Below, piece after piece: positions 21,538 to 30,430 of a stretch of 64,000 nt of DNA. The notes under the pieces are model-generated. The model saw only the letters and a list, made by a program, of their open reading frames with translations. It ran no database searches and had not been told where the DNA came from. Origin of the DNA: Cellulomonas sp. SLBN-39 (GTDB lineage Bacteria > Actinomycetota > Actinomycetes > Actinomycetales > Cellulomonadaceae); assembly GCF_006715865.1 (NCBI RefSeq), contig NZ_VFOA01000001.1:1302001-1366000 (forward strand), read 5' to 3'. Both the position numbers and the translations under genes were made by a program. Each line of letters begins with the position of its first letter. Position 1 is the first letter of the stretch.

Positions 21538-22293
21538 GTGGGGGATCAGGTGAGGGCGCGGGTGCGGCTGGAGTGGGGCCGCACGGGGGCGATGGCGCTG
21601 CTCGGCGAGCACGCGCCGCGGTCGATGGCGGTCGTCGTCGACGTGCTGTCGTTCGGCACGGCGGTGACGGTGGCGTGCGAGGGCGGGGCGCGGGTGCTGC
21701 CGGTGCCGTGGTCCGACCCGGCCGGGGCGGAGCGGCTCGCGGCGGCGACCGGGGCGGCGCTGGCCCGGCCCCGCGGGGACGGGCGGCTGAGCCTGTCGCC
21801 CGCGTCCCTGCGCGACCTGGGCACGCAGCGCCTGGTGCTGCCGTCGCCCAACGGGGCCGCGATCACGCACGCGGTGGCCGGGACGGGCGCGCGGGTCGTC
21901 GTGGGGTGCCTGCGCAACGCGTCGGCGGTCGCACGGGCCGCGGCGGCGCACCTGGACGCGGACCCCGAGCACGACGTCGTGCTCGTCCCGGCCGGCGAGC
22001 GGTGGCCCGACGGCGGCCTGCGCCCGGCGCTGGAGGACCTGCTGGCGGCCGGGGCGGTGGCCGCGGTGCTGCGCGCGCACGGCACGGGCCTGTCGCCCGA
22101 GGCCCTCGCGGCGGCGGCGCTGTGGTCGGCGACGCCCGACGCGGCGGCCGCGGTGCTGGCGTCGACCAGCGGCCGGGAGCTGGTGCGCACGGGGTGGCCG
22201 CAGGACGTCGACGTGGCCGTGGCCGTGGACGCGTCGCGGGTGGTGCCGACGGTGGTCGGCACGGACGACGGACCCGAGGTGCGGGCAGGCTGA
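21538..22293 (+). CDS. ComB-like 2-phosphosulfolactate phosphatase family protein
   Basis: A 251-residue protein of the ComB fold. The signature Asp-rich start VVVDVLSFGTAVTVACEGGA, then VLPSPNGAAI and VVVGCLRNASAVA match the family, whose archaeal member dephosphorylates phosphosulfolactate in coenzyme M synthesis. Actinobacteria generally lack coenzyme M, so the real substrate here is unknown. The GTG at 21538 is used; a second GTG at 21550 in frame is also plausible because a GGGGG tract precedes it. The upstream frame overlaps the phosphatase gene on the other strand and is not coding. Confidence 0.8.
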   Translation: MGDQVRARVRLEWGRTGAMALLGEHAPRSMAVVVDVLSFGTAVTVACEGGARVLPVPWSDPAGAERLAAATGAALARPRGDGRLSLSPASLRDLGTQRLVLPSPNGAAITHAVAGTGARVVVGCLRNASAVARAAAAHLDADPEHDVVLVPAGERWPDGGLRPALEDLLAAGAVAAVLRAHGTGLSPEALAAAALWSATPDAAAAVLASTSGRELVRTGWPQDVDVAVAVDASRVVPTVVGTDDGPEVRAG

Positions 22294-22348
22294 GCGGCGC
22301 ACCGGCGCCCGCGGGCCGGTGGAACGGTTCAGGTCTAGCGTGCCGTCC

Positions 22349-23233
22349 ATGGGTGTGATCGCGGTGACGGGAGCCACGGGGCAGGTCGGTCGACGGGTCG
22401 CCGAGCGGCTCGCCGGCACGCGGGACGACGCGCAGCCGGTGGTGCAGCGGCTGCTCGTGCGGGACCCGAGGGCGATGGCCAGCGCCGCGGGCCGGGAGGT
22501 CGTCGGCGTGCAGGGGTACGCCGACGCCGAGGGCATGCGGGCCGCGCTGGAGGGCGTCGACGACCTGTTCCTCGTCTCCGGGCGGGAGTCCGCCGACCGC
22601 GTCGCCGAGCACCGGGCCGCGATCGACGCGGCCGTCGCCGCGGGCGTGCGGCGCGTGGTGTACCTGTCGTTCCTGGGCGCCGCGCCGGACGCGACGTTCA
22701 CGTTCGCGCGCGACCACTGGGCCACCGAGCAGCACCTGGCCGCGTCAGGGCTGCGCTGGACGGCGCTGCGCGACAGCCTCTACCACGCGGCGTGGCCGGC
22801 GTTCGTGGGCGCGGACCTGACCCTGCGCGGTCCCGCGGGCGACGGGCGGGTCGCGAGCGTGGGGCACGGGGACGTCTCCGACGTGGTCGTCGGCGTGCTG
22901 CTCGCTGGCGACGCCTACGACGGGCAGGTGCTCGACGTGACGGGCCCGACCGCGCTGACCGTCGCGGAGGTCGCCGACACCGTCGGGCGGGTCACGGGCC
23001 GGCCGGTGACGTACGTGCCCGAGACCCTCGACGAGGCGTACGCGTCGCGGGCCGGGTACGGCGCCCCCGACTGGGAGGTCGCCGGCTGGGTGACCTCGTA
23101 CGCGGCGATCGCCGCGGGCGAGCTCGACGTGGTCAGCGGCACCGTCGAGCGCGTCATGGGGCGCCCGCCGCAGGACCTGGAGACGTGGCTGCGCGCGCAC
23201 CCGGAGACGTGGCGGCACCTCGTGCGCCGGTAG
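22349..23233 (+). CDS. NmrA-like NAD(P)-binding protein (SDR family)
   Basis: A 294-residue atypical short-chain dehydrogenase. The dinucleotide motif GATGQVGRRVAERL starts at residue 7; VYLSFLGAAPDATFTFARDHWATEQ covers the NmrA/QorB region and the usual YxxxK is replaced, so it may be a redox sensor or quinone reductase rather than a classical dehydrogenase. The ATG at 22349 lies seven bases after TAGCGT with no ribosome site, suggesting a leaderless message. It starts 55 bp after the ComB-like gene. Confidence 0.87.
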   Translation: MGVIAVTGATGQVGRRVAERLAGTRDDAQPVVQRLLVRDPRAMASAAGREVVGVQGYADAEGMRAALEGVDDLFLVSGRESADRVAEHRAAIDAAVAAGVRRVVYLSFLGAAPDATFTFARDHWATEQHLAASGLRWTALRDSLYHAAWPAFVGADLTLRGPAGDGRVASVGHGDVSDVVVGVLLAGDAYDGQVLDVTGPTALTVAEVADTVGRVTGRPVTYVPETLDEAYASRAGYGAPDWEVAGWVTSYAAIAAGELDVVSGTVERVMGRPPQDLETWLRAHPETWRHLVRR

Positions 23234-23300
23234 GCCGCGGCGGCGGCCCGTCCGTGGCGACGCGGTCGGCGGTGTCCCCGGCGCGACGGAGGATGGTGCG

Positions 23301-24806
23301 GTGGACCGGGGAGCAGACCGCGCGCAGCGGCTCGTGGACGCCGTGCGCGTGCGCGACGCCGCGACGGTCATGCACCTGGACGCCGACGCGTTCTTCGCCG
23401 CGGTGGAGCAGCGCGACAAGCCGTCGCTGCGCGGGCGCCCGGTGCTGGTCGGCGGGGTCGGGGGGCGCGGGGTCGTCTCCACGGCGTCGTACGAGGCCCG
23501 GCGGGACGGGGCCCGCTCGGCGATGCCCATGGCGCGCGCCCGGCGCCTGAGCCCGGCCGCCGCGGTGCTGACCCCGCGGTTCGCCGCCTACTCCGCGTAC
23601 TCCGCGGTGATCATGGCGACGCTGCGCGAGCTCACGCCGGCCGTCGAGCCCTTGAGCATCGACGAGGCGTTCGCGGACCTTGCGCTCGCCGAGGGAGGGG
23701 CGCCGGACCCGCAGGAGGCCGGCGAGCGCGTGCGTGCCCTCGTCGCCGAGCGCACCGGGCTGACGGTGTCGGTGGGCGTCGGACGGTCCAAGCTCGTCGC
23801 GAAGATCGCGTCCGACCTGCGCAAGCCCGGCGGCCTGGTCGTCGTGCGGCCCGAGGACGAGGACGACGTGCTGCTGCCGCTGGACGTGCGGACCATCCCG
23901 GGCGTCGGGCCCGCCACGGCCGCGGCGCTCGAACGGCTCGGCGTACGCACCGTCGCCGACCTGCGCCGCCAGCCCCTCGACACCCTGACGATGACGCTCG
24001 GCGAGTCGTCCGGAACGAACCTGTTCCTGCTGGCCCGCGGCCTCGACGACCGGCCCGTCGTCGTCACCAGCGAGCGCAAGTCCGCCGGCGCGGAGCGCAC
24101 GTTCGCGCACGACCTGTTCGGCCGCGAGCTCGTGCTGGCCGCGGTCGACGACGTGGTCGACGAGGCCCTGCAGCGGCTCGAGCGGCACGGCGGCGCCGCC
24201 CGGACCGTGGTGGCGAAGGTGCGGTACTCGGACTTCTCGACCGTGACCCGGTCGGTGACGTTCCCGCAGCCCACGGCGTCGGCGGCCGACCTGCGCGACG
24301 CCGCCCGCAGCGCGACCCTCGCCGCCGGCATCAACGACCCCGTGCGGCTGCTCGGGGTGTCGTTCCACGGCCTGTCCGCGCACGCGCAGCTCGCCCTGGA
24401 CCTGCCGGGCGTGGCCGTCGAGCGCGGCACCGCACCGGTGGCGCTCGACGACGAGGTCGGCGACGCCCGGCCGGTGGTCCGGGTGCGGGCGGACCCGGAC
24501 GCGGAGGCGCCGCGGCCAGCGGGTGAGCGGCCCGTGGTCGGGCGGCCGCTGGGCCCGGCGCCGCCCGGTCGCGCCCTCGACGTGACGAACGCCCGTCCCG
24601 GCCTCGACGTCGAGCACGCGACACTGGGACGCGGGTGGGTCGTGCACGTGCGCGGCCGGGAGGCGACCGTGCGGTTCGAGACCGCGCTCACGGAGCCGGC
24701 CCGCTCGCGCGTCGTCGACCTCGACGCCGACCCCCTGCTGCTCGTCGACCCCGTCGGCGTGACCCCGCCCGCCGCCGTCCCCGAGCACCTCCGGGAGCCC
24801 GCATGA
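23301..24806 (+). CDS. dinB: DNA polymerase IV (Y-family translesion polymerase)
   Basis: A 501-residue error-prone polymerase that bypasses damaged bases. The palm metal ligands are Asp27 in MHLDADAFF and Asp121-Glu122 in SIDEAF. The thumb helix-hairpin-helix is TIPGVGPATAAALERLG near 205, and the little finger reaches about residue 380. A C-terminal extension of about 120 residues carries GLDVEHATLGRGWVVHV and TVRFETA, a small beta domain typical of actinobacterial DinB; no clear QLxLF beta-clamp motif is visible at the very end. The GTG at 23301 is the first start in frame. It is coupled to the next gene by ATGA. Confidence 0.95.
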   Translation: MDRGADRAQRLVDAVRVRDAATVMHLDADAFFAAVEQRDKPSLRGRPVLVGGVGGRGVVSTASYEARRDGARSAMPMARARRLSPAAAVLTPRFAAYSAYSAVIMATLRELTPAVEPLSIDEAFADLALAEGGAPDPQEAGERVRALVAERTGLTVSVGVGRSKLVAKIASDLRKPGGLVVVRPEDEDDVLLPLDVRTIPGVGPATAAALERLGVRTVADLRRQPLDTLTMTLGESSGTNLFLLARGLDDRPVVVTSERKSAGAERTFAHDLFGRELVLAAVDDVVDEALQRLERHGGAARTVVAKVRYSDFSTVTRSVTFPQPTASAADLRDAARSATLAAGINDPVRLLGVSFHGLSAHAQLALDLPGVAVERGTAPVALDDEVGDARPVVRVRADPDAEAPRPAGERPVVGRPLGPAPPGRALDVTNARPGLDVEHATLGRGWVVHVRGREATVRFETALTEPARSRVVDLDADPLLLVDPVGVTPPAAVPEHLREPA

Positions 24807-25780
24807 CCCCGCACCCCGCCCCGCACCGCGCCCGCCCGGCAGGACGCGTCCCGCTCCGCCGCGCGCTGGTCGGTCTCGTCGCGCTGCTCGCGGCCGCCGG
24901 CTGCTCGGGCACGCCGACGGGCAGCGGCACCGTCGCCGAGCCGCCCGCCGCACCGGCCACGGCCTCCCCGGCGACGTCCGTCGCGCCCTCCGCGACGACG
25001 TCCGCCGCGGCGACGGGCGAGGCCTCCCCCGTCGCCGACGCCGCACCCCCGGTCGCGCTGCCCCCGTCGGGGGCCGTGTTCGAGTACCAGCTCGGCGGCG
25101 CCGACGAGCCCGCGGACGGCACCGAGGTCGTCATCCGCGACTCCACCGAGCCACCGTCGGGCGGGTACGACATCTGCTACGTCAACGGGTTCCAGACCCA
25201 GCCCGGGGACACCGAGCAGACGATCCGCGACGAGCCCGACCTCGTCCTGCACGTCGACGGCGAGCCGCTGCGCGACCCGGGCTGGCCCGACGAGGTCATC
25301 TTCGACGTCTCGACGCCCGCGCTGCGCGAGCGCGTCGCCGCACGCGTGGGCGCGACGATCGACGGCTGCGCCGCTGCCGGGTTCGACGCGGTCGAGATCG
25401 ACAACCTCGACGCCTACACGCGCTCGGCGGGCCTGCTCGACGAGGACGACGCCCTGGCCACCGCGGCGCTGCTGATCGACCGCGCGCACGCCGCGGGCCT
25501 GGCGTTCGCGCAGAAGAACACCGCCGAGCTCACGGAGCAGGTGCGGGCCCTGGGCGCCGACCTGGTGGTCGCCGAGGAGTGCGCCGCGTGGGAGGAGTGC
25601 GGGGTGTTCACGTCCGCCTACCCCGTGGTCCTCGACGTGGAGTACGACGCCGACGCGTTCGCCGCGGCGTGCGCCGCCCAGACCGACCCGGGCACGCACG
25701 ACCCGCACCTGTCGGTGATCCTGCGCGACTACGACGTCTCGCCGCGCTCCGCCCCCGACGCCGTCCACGAGACCTGCTGA
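24803..25780 (+). CDS. Lipoprotein with GH114-like (endo-alpha-1,4-polygalactosaminidase) domain
   Basis: A 325-residue lipoprotein. The signal peptide ends in LLAAAGCSG, a lipobox with Cys as the lipidated residue (about 34), followed by a Pro/Ala/Thr-rich spacer to about 85. The catalytic-like TIM barrel follows: FEYQLGG, YDICYVNGF, FDAVEIDNLDAYTR and FAQKNTAEL are characteristic of the GH114/TM1410 family, which cleaves polygalactosamine-type exopolysaccharides. The ATG at 24803 overlaps the dinB stop. A role in exopolysaccharide turnover at the cell surface is inferred. Confidence 0.87.
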   Translation: MTPHPAPHRARPAGRVPLRRALVGLVALLAAAGCSGTPTGSGTVAEPPAAPATASPATSVAPSATTSAAATGEASPVADAAPPVALPPSGAVFEYQLGGADEPADGTEVVIRDSTEPPSGGYDICYVNGFQTQPGDTEQTIRDEPDLVLHVDGEPLRDPGWPDEVIFDVSTPALRERVAARVGATIDGCAAAGFDAVEIDNLDAYTRSAGLLDEDDALATAALLIDRAHAAGLAFAQKNTAELTEQVRALGADLVVAEECAAWEECGVFTSAYPVVLDVEYDADAFAAACAAQTDPGTHDPHLSVILRDYDVSPRSAPDAVHETC

Positions 25781-25819
25781 CGCACGCCGCTCACCGGCGG
25801 GGGACGCCCGCCCGCCCGG

Positions 25820-26242
25820 TCACCGCCTCGCTCTCATCCGCCCGGTCCACGTGCGCCATCTCGCCGTCCACCTGTACCGACGCCCCGACCACCGGCTCTT
25901 GCGCGCCGCACGCCGGTCCTTCCGCTCGTGCTCGGCTTGCAGCCGGAACCACCGAGGCATCAGCACCCGCGGCCACCAGACCGTGCTCAGGATGCCCATC
26001 AGGAAGCCGGACATGGCGAGGGCGAGAATGGCGACGGCTGCCGACCGTGGGATCCCGATCACCGGGGATCCGAGTGCCATCAGGAACCAGGCCACCCCGG
26101 TCGGAGGCAGGCCGAGCGGCCACGCGTAGACCGGACGCCCCGGCGAGGCCCACTCCCGCCAACGGCCCGTGTACGCGAGCGCGCCGAAGCCGACCGAGGC
26201 GAGTCCCATGAGCAGGCCGTACAGGATGAGCAGCGCGTCCAC
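25820..26242 (-). CDS. Small membrane protein with basic C-terminal tail
   Basis: A 140-residue protein with three or four hydrophobic segments (about residues 3-24, 40-65 and 66-92) and a strongly basic, Trp/Arg-rich cytosolic tail (KDRRAARKSRWSGRRYRW and on). No family signature is recognised. The start codon is a GTG 12 bp beyond the map stop, with no good ribosome site, so translation may be coupled to map; a later Met (residue 12) is an alternative. GC content and codon use are slightly less extreme than the neighbours. Confidence 0.6.
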   Translation of the reverse strand: MDALLILYGLLMGLASVGFGALAYTGRWREWASPGRPVYAWPLGLPPTGVAWFLMALGSPVIGIPRSAAVAILALAMSGFLMGILSTVWWPRVLMPRWFRLQAEHERKDRRAARKSRWSGRRYRWTARWRTWTGRMRARR

Positions 26243-26254
26243 GGGCGACGTGGG

Positions 26255-27019
26255 TCAGTCGCGGGCGGTGAGGACGACCGGGCCGCGCTTGGTGATGGCG
26301 ATGGTGTGCTCGGCGTGCGCGGTCAGGGAGCCGTCGGCGCTGCGGATCGTCCAGCCGTCCGGGTCGACGACGTAGGCGTCGCCGCCGGCCATGAACCAGG
26401 GCTCGATGGCGATGACCAGGCCCGGCTTGAGCCGCTCCCCGGTGCCGGCGCGGCCCAGGTTCGGCACGTGCGGGTCCTCGTGCATGGTGCGGCCGACGCC
26501 GTGGCCGCCGAAGTCCGCGTTGATGCCGTAGCCGGCCTGCCGGCCGATGCGGCCGATCGCGGCGGACACGTCGCCCATGCGGGCGCCGGGCTGGGCGGCG
26601 GCGATGCCCGCGGCGAGCGCACGCTCGGTGGTGAGGATGAGCTGCTGCGCCTCGGGCGTGGGGGTGCCGAGCTGGAAGGTCAGCGCGGAGTCGGCGACCC
26701 ACCCCTCGACCTCGGCGGCGATGTCGACGCTGAGCACATCGCCGTCCTGGAGCACGAGGTCCGACGGCAGGCCGTGCAGGGCCGCGTCGTTGACGGACGT
26801 GCAGAGCACGCCGGGGTACGGGACCGCCCCGAAGCTCGGGTGGTAGCCGAGGTAGACCGAGCGGGCGCCGGCCTCGTCGATGAGGCGGTGGGCGTGCGCG
26901 TCCAGGTCGTTCGTCGTCATGCCGACCTGCGCGTACTCGCGCAGCGAGGTCAGGACGGACGCGATGAACCGCCCCGCGGGGCGCATCTGCTCGATCTCGG
27001 CGGGTGTCTTGAGGGCCAC
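26255..27019 (-). CDS. map: Type I methionine aminopeptidase
   Basis: A 254-residue metallopeptidase that removes N-terminal Met from nascent proteins. The five metal ligands are visible: Asp99, Asp110, His173, Glu206 and Glu237, with His81 lining the site (LHGLP) and the GHGVGRTMHEDP block around 172-182. There is no N-terminal SH3-binding extension, so it is the short form. The GTG at 27019 follows GAGAGG. The upstream 337 bp contain a promoter and a structured RNA on the same strand; map could be read from it. Confidence 0.96.
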   Translation of the reverse strand: MALKTPAEIEQMRPAGRFIASVLTSLREYAQVGMTTNDLDAHAHRLIDEAGARSVYLGYHPSFGAVPYPGVLCTSVNDAALHGLPSDLVLQDGDVLSVDIAAEVEGWVADSALTFQLGTPTPEAQQLILTTERALAAGIAAAQPGARMGDVSAAIGRIGRQAGYGINADFGGHGVGRTMHEDPHVPNLGRAGTGERLKPGLVIAIEPWFMAGGDAYVVDPDGWTIRSADGSLTAHAEHTIAITKRGPVVLTARD

Positions 27020-27064
27020 GGGCCCAGCCTCTCATCCGGGCGGGGTGCCGGAGCCGGGCAGGCA

Positions 27065-27289
27065 ACAGCCCGTGGGCCGGGCCTCTCGGGAGAGGTCCTG
27101 CCGCGAAGGACGAGGTCGCGGCAACCCACGGGCTGCGGTGACTGCCGGAGATTCACCAGGCGCCCGGCCGGGTTGCCGGCGGGGCGATCAGCGGATCGAG
27201 CAATCCGTCCGATGCTTCGGGCGACTAGCGGGCAGCCACCTCACGCGTCCGGAAAGACTTCATGTCTCGGACCACCTCCCTTCAGTGTG
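27065..27289 (-). ncRNA. Probable structured RNA, possibly raiA-class, or map leader
   Basis: A transcript of about 225 nt is predicted on the minus strand. It has a hairpin GTCCG-AGAC-ATGAA-GTCT-TTC-CGGAC whose loop displays an ATG, further small stems, and a 3' three-way junction closed by 11 perfect pairs (CAGCCCGTGGG with CCCACGGGCTG). Inside the junction are an 8-bp stem TGCCGCGA/TCGCGGCA and a CCTCT/AGAGG hairpin; GTCCT in the first loop can pair with AGGAC just outside it, giving a pseudoknot. It lies between the permease and map genes in 337 bp otherwise without a gene. The raiA-class label is a guess from complexity and phylum. Confidence 0.62.
27225..27263 (-). CDS. 12-codon ORF inside the structured RNA
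   Basis: ATG to TAG encodes MKSFRTREVAAR. A full-strength ribosome site GGGAGGTGGT lies 7-16 bases ahead, but the ATG itself sits in a hairpin loop. It may be a leader peptide or the apparent start codon may only be a structural element of the RNA. Confidence 0.4.
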   Translation of the reverse strand: MKSFRTREVAAR

Positions 27290-27295
27290 CGACCG

Positions 27296-27324
27296 ACGCT
27301 ACGCCGCGTCCGGGGAGGCGCCAA
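27296..27324 (-). promoter_or_regulatory. Promoter of the structured RNA
   Basis: On the minus strand TTGGCG (27319-27324), 17 bp, TAGCGT (27296-27301): a good vegetative actinobacterial promoter placed just downstream of the permease stop codon, giving a start near 27289. Confidence 0.7.
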
Positions 27325-27356
27325 CGGCTTTTTCCCGCCGATCTGCGACGGGCTCC

Positions 27357-28604
27357 TCAGCGCGCCAGGCGCAGCCGGGCGACCCGGCCCAGCACGCCCG
27401 TGACCAGCACCGCAGCCCCCACGACGAGGCTCGGCACCGGCAGGGTGGCGACGAGGACGACGCACCCGACGAGGCCGACGGCCTGCAGGGCGCGCGGGGT
27501 GCGGCGGGCGTCGCCGCGCTGCCGGGACGCGGCGAGGTTGGCGACCGCGTAGTACACGAGCACCCCGAACGACGAGAAGCCGATGACCCCGCGCAGGTCC
27601 ACGGTGAGCACGAGCGCGAGGACCACGGCGCCGACGACGAGCGTGGCCCGGTGCGGGACCTGCCGCACCGGGTGCACGGCGGCGAGCGCCCCGGGCAGGT
27701 CGTGCTCGCGCGCCATGGCCAGCGACGTGCGTCCGACGCCGGCGAGCAGGGCGAGCAGGGCGCCGAGGGACGCGGCGGCGGCCCCGACACGCACGAGCGG
27801 GCCCGCCCACGTCCACCCGGTGGCGGCGACGGCGTCGGCGACGGGCGCGGCCGACGCGGCGACGCCGTCCGCACCGAGCACGCCGAGGACCGTCACGGCG
27901 AGCAGGACGTAGACGACCATGACGGCGCCGAGCGCGACGGTGATCGCGCGCGGGACGGTGCGGGCGGGGTCGACGACCTCCTCGCCGAGGGTGGCGATGC
28001 GCGCGTAGCCGGCGAACGCGAAGAACAGCAGGCCGGCGGACTGGAGCACGCCGTACGCACCGCCCGTCGCGGCGCCGCCGGCCAGCCCGCCGACGTCCCA
28101 CGCGCCGCCCGCCGCACCGGCCACGACGACGACGGTCAGCGCGACGAGCACGAGCGCGACCAGCACGCGGGCGACGCGGGCGGTGCGGGTGACGCCGGCG
28201 AGGTCGACCGCCACGAGCGCGACGACCGCGGCCGCGGCGGCCGGGCGCTGCCACGGCTCGGGCACCGCGTAGGCCGCGAACGTCATGGCCATGGCCGCGC
28301 AGCTCGCGGTCTTGCCGATCACGAAGCCCCAGCCGGCGACGAACCCCCACCACGGGCCGAGCTCGGCGCGCCCGTACGCGTAGGTGCCGCCAGCGACGGG
28401 GTGCACGGCGGCGAGCTGGGCGGTCGCGGTGGCGTTGGCGTACGCGACGACGGCGGCGACGACGAGGCCGACGAGCAGCCCGGCACCGGCTGCCTGCGCG
28501 GCGGGCGCCCACACGGCGAACACCCCGGCGCCGAGCATGGCGGACAGGCCGACGACGACCGCGTCGGTCAGGCCGAGGCGGCGGGCGAGCGCGGGCGAGG
28601 TCAC
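27357..28604 (-). CDS. APC-superfamily amino acid permease
   Basis: A 415-residue inner-membrane transporter with about twelve helices. The first helix carries GLSAMLGAGVFAVW, matching the unwound GxGIF-like substrate-binding segment of APC carriers, and FFAFAGYARIATLGEEVVDPARTVPRAI is the conserved helix 6-7 region. Substrate cannot be fixed; cationic or neutral amino acids are usual for this branch. ATG 28604 is the first start in frame. It is transcribed toward the structured RNA and is downstream of aceB on the same strand, separated by a terminator. Confidence 0.9.
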   Translation of the reverse strand: MTSPALARRLGLTDAVVVGLSAMLGAGVFAVWAPAAQAAGAGLLVGLVVAAVVAYANATATAQLAAVHPVAGGTYAYGRAELGPWWGFVAGWGFVIGKTASCAAMAMTFAAYAVPEPWQRPAAAAAVVALVAVDLAGVTRTARVARVLVALVLVALTVVVVAGAAGGAWDVGGLAGGAATGGAYGVLQSAGLLFFAFAGYARIATLGEEVVDPARTVPRAITVALGAVMVVYVLLAVTVLGVLGADGVAASAAPVADAVAATGWTWAGPLVRVGAAAASLGALLALLAGVGRTSLAMAREHDLPGALAAVHPVRQVPHRATLVVGAVVLALVLTVDLRGVIGFSSFGVLVYYAVANLAASRQRGDARRTPRALQAVGLVGCVVLVATLPVPSLVVGAAVLVTGVLGRVARLRLAR

Positions 28605-28635
28605 CGCGCGAGCCTAGGGTCCGTGCGCGTCGCCG

Positions 28636-28661
28636 CCCGGCCGTCAGGGGTGACGGCCGGG
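28636..28661 (-). terminator. aceB terminator hairpin
   Basis: 11-bp perfect stem (28636-28646 with 28651-28661) with a GGGG loop, in the 94-bp gap after the aceB stop. Confidence 0.78.
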
Positions 28662-28698
28662 CGACGGGACGGTGACGGGCCGGTGGCGTGCGACCCGG

Positions 28699-30363
28699 TC
28701 AGGTCCGCGTGACCAGGTGCCGGGTGTACGCCGGGACCGTGAGGAACGTCGGGAACTCCTCGCCGAGCGCGACCTCCCGCAGCAGCGCCGCGGCGTCGTC
28801 GTACCGGTCGTGCGCGGTGCGGGGCAGGCCCGCGAGGACGTCGGCGAGGACCTCCTCGACGGCGGCCGCGTCCAGGTGCGTGCCCTCGGCGGTGGTGACG
28901 CCCTGGTGCACCCACTGCCACAGCTGCGAGCGGGAGATCTCGGCGGTGGCCGCGTCCTCCATCAGGTGGTCGATCGCGACGGCGCCGGTGCCGCGCAGCC
29001 ACGCCTCGAGGTACCGCAGCGCAACCGAGACGTTCGTGCGGACGCCCACGTCGGTGACCGCCCCGGGCTCGCCGCCGCCCGCGGACGCGACGTCGAGCAG
29101 GTCGGCGGCGGTGACCGCGACGTCCTCGCGGAGCCGGTCGCGCTGGTCGGGCCGGTCGCCGAGCGCGTCGTCGAACACCGCCCGGGCGGCCGGGACGAGG
29201 TCCGGGTGCGCGACCCACGTGCCGTCGAACCCCTGCCCGGCCTCGCGCTCCTTGTCGGCGCGGACCTGCGCGAGCGCCCGCGTCGTGACCTCGGGGTCGC
29301 GGCGGTCCGGGATGAACGCGCTCATGCCGCCGATCGCCTGCGCGCCCCGACGGTGGCAGGTGGCGACGAGCAGGTCGGTGTACGCGCGCATGAACGGCAC
29401 CGTCATCGTCACCCGCGCCCGGTCGGGCAGCACGAACCGCGTGCCGCGGGCCCGGAACGTCTTGATGACGCTGAACACGTAGTCCCAGCGGCCCGCGTTC
29501 AGGCCCGCGCAGTGGTCGCGCAGCTCGTAGAGGATCTCCTCCATCTCGAACGCGGCCGTGATGGTCTCGATGAGGACGGTCGCGCGGATCGTGCCGTACG
29601 GCAGGCCGAGGTACGCCTCGGTGAAGCGGAACACCTCGTCCCACAGCCGCGCCTCCAGGTGCCCCTCGATCTTGGGCAGGTACAGGTACGGGCCACGGCC
29701 GGCATCGACGAGCGCCCGGGCGTTGGTGAACAGGTACAGACCGGCGTCGACGAGGCTCGCGGACGCCGAGCACTCCTGGCCGGCACGGTCGGTGAACCGC
29801 ACGTGCTTCTCCGTCAGGTGCCAGCCGCGGGGGCGGAACACGATGGTCGGCGTGGTGGCGCCGACGCGGTACTCCTTGCCCTCGGGGCTGGTGAAGTCGA
29901 CCTGGCCGCGGATCGCGTCGTGCAGGTTCACCTGCCCGGAGACCACGTTCGCCCAGGTGGGGCTCATGGCGTCCTCGTGGTCGGCGAGCCACACGTGCGC
30001 CCCGGAGTTGAGCGCGTTGACGGTCGTCTTGCGGTCGGTGGGGCCGGTGATCTCGACTCGACGGTGCTCCAGGCCGGGGCCGGGGCCCGCGACGCGCCAC
30101 GTCGGGTCGGCGCGCAGGTGCGCGGTGATCGGCAGGAACCCGGGGTCGGCGCCGTTGGCGAACCGGTCGCGGCGGCGCTGCCGTGCCGTGAGCAGCTCCT
30201 GCCGGCGGCCCGCGAACCGGGCGTGCAGGTCGGTGAGGAAGTCCAGCGCGTGCCCGGTGAGGACGGCGTCCCCGCCGGGCACGGGCGGCCCGGCGACGAC
30301 GAGCTGCTCGCGCCGCCCGGCGCTCACGATCCTGCTGGTGGGTGACGTCTCGACGATGGTCAT
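28699..30363 (-). CDS. aceB: Malate synthase A (glyoxylate shunt)
   Basis: A 554-residue cytosolic enzyme condensing glyoxylate with acetyl-CoA to malate. Typical blocks of the A isoform are PITAHLRADPTWRVA, ALNSGAHVWLADHEDAMSPTW, LYLPKIEGHLEARLW (with the metal-side residues), TVLIETITAAFEMEEIL and GRWDYVFSVIK. Length matches the A form, not the longer G form. ATG 30363 has AGGAG-like sequence upstream. It sits head-to-tail after aceA on the same strand, separated by 410 bp rich in a dispersed repeat, so it is probably transcribed separately or its mRNA ends are shaped by those repeats. Confidence 0.97.
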   Translation of the reverse strand: MTIVETSPTSRIVSAGRREQLVVAGPPVPGGDAVLTGHALDFLTDLHARFAGRRQELLTARQRRRDRFANGADPGFLPITAHLRADPTWRVAGPGPGLEHRRVEITGPTDRKTTVNALNSGAHVWLADHEDAMSPTWANVVSGQVNLHDAIRGQVDFTSPEGKEYRVGATTPTIVFRPRGWHLTEKHVRFTDRAGQECSASASLVDAGLYLFTNARALVDAGRGPYLYLPKIEGHLEARLWDEVFRFTEAYLGLPYGTIRATVLIETITAAFEMEEILYELRDHCAGLNAGRWDYVFSVIKTFRARGTRFVLPDRARVTMTVPFMRAYTDLLVATCHRRGAQAIGGMSAFIPDRRDPEVTTRALAQVRADKEREAGQGFDGTWVAHPDLVPAARAVFDDALGDRPDQRDRLREDVAVTAADLLDVASAGGGEPGAVTDVGVRTNVSVALRYLEAWLRGTGAVAIDHLMEDAATAEISRSQLWQWVHQGVTTAEGTHLDAAAVEEVLADVLAGLPRTAHDRYDDAAALLREVALGEEFPTFLTVPAYTRHLVTRT

Positions 30364-30430
30364 GACACTTCTCCGTTCATGGATGCCTCCCGACCCCGCT
30401 CCACCGGTCCCGTCCCACGTGCCACCCCTC

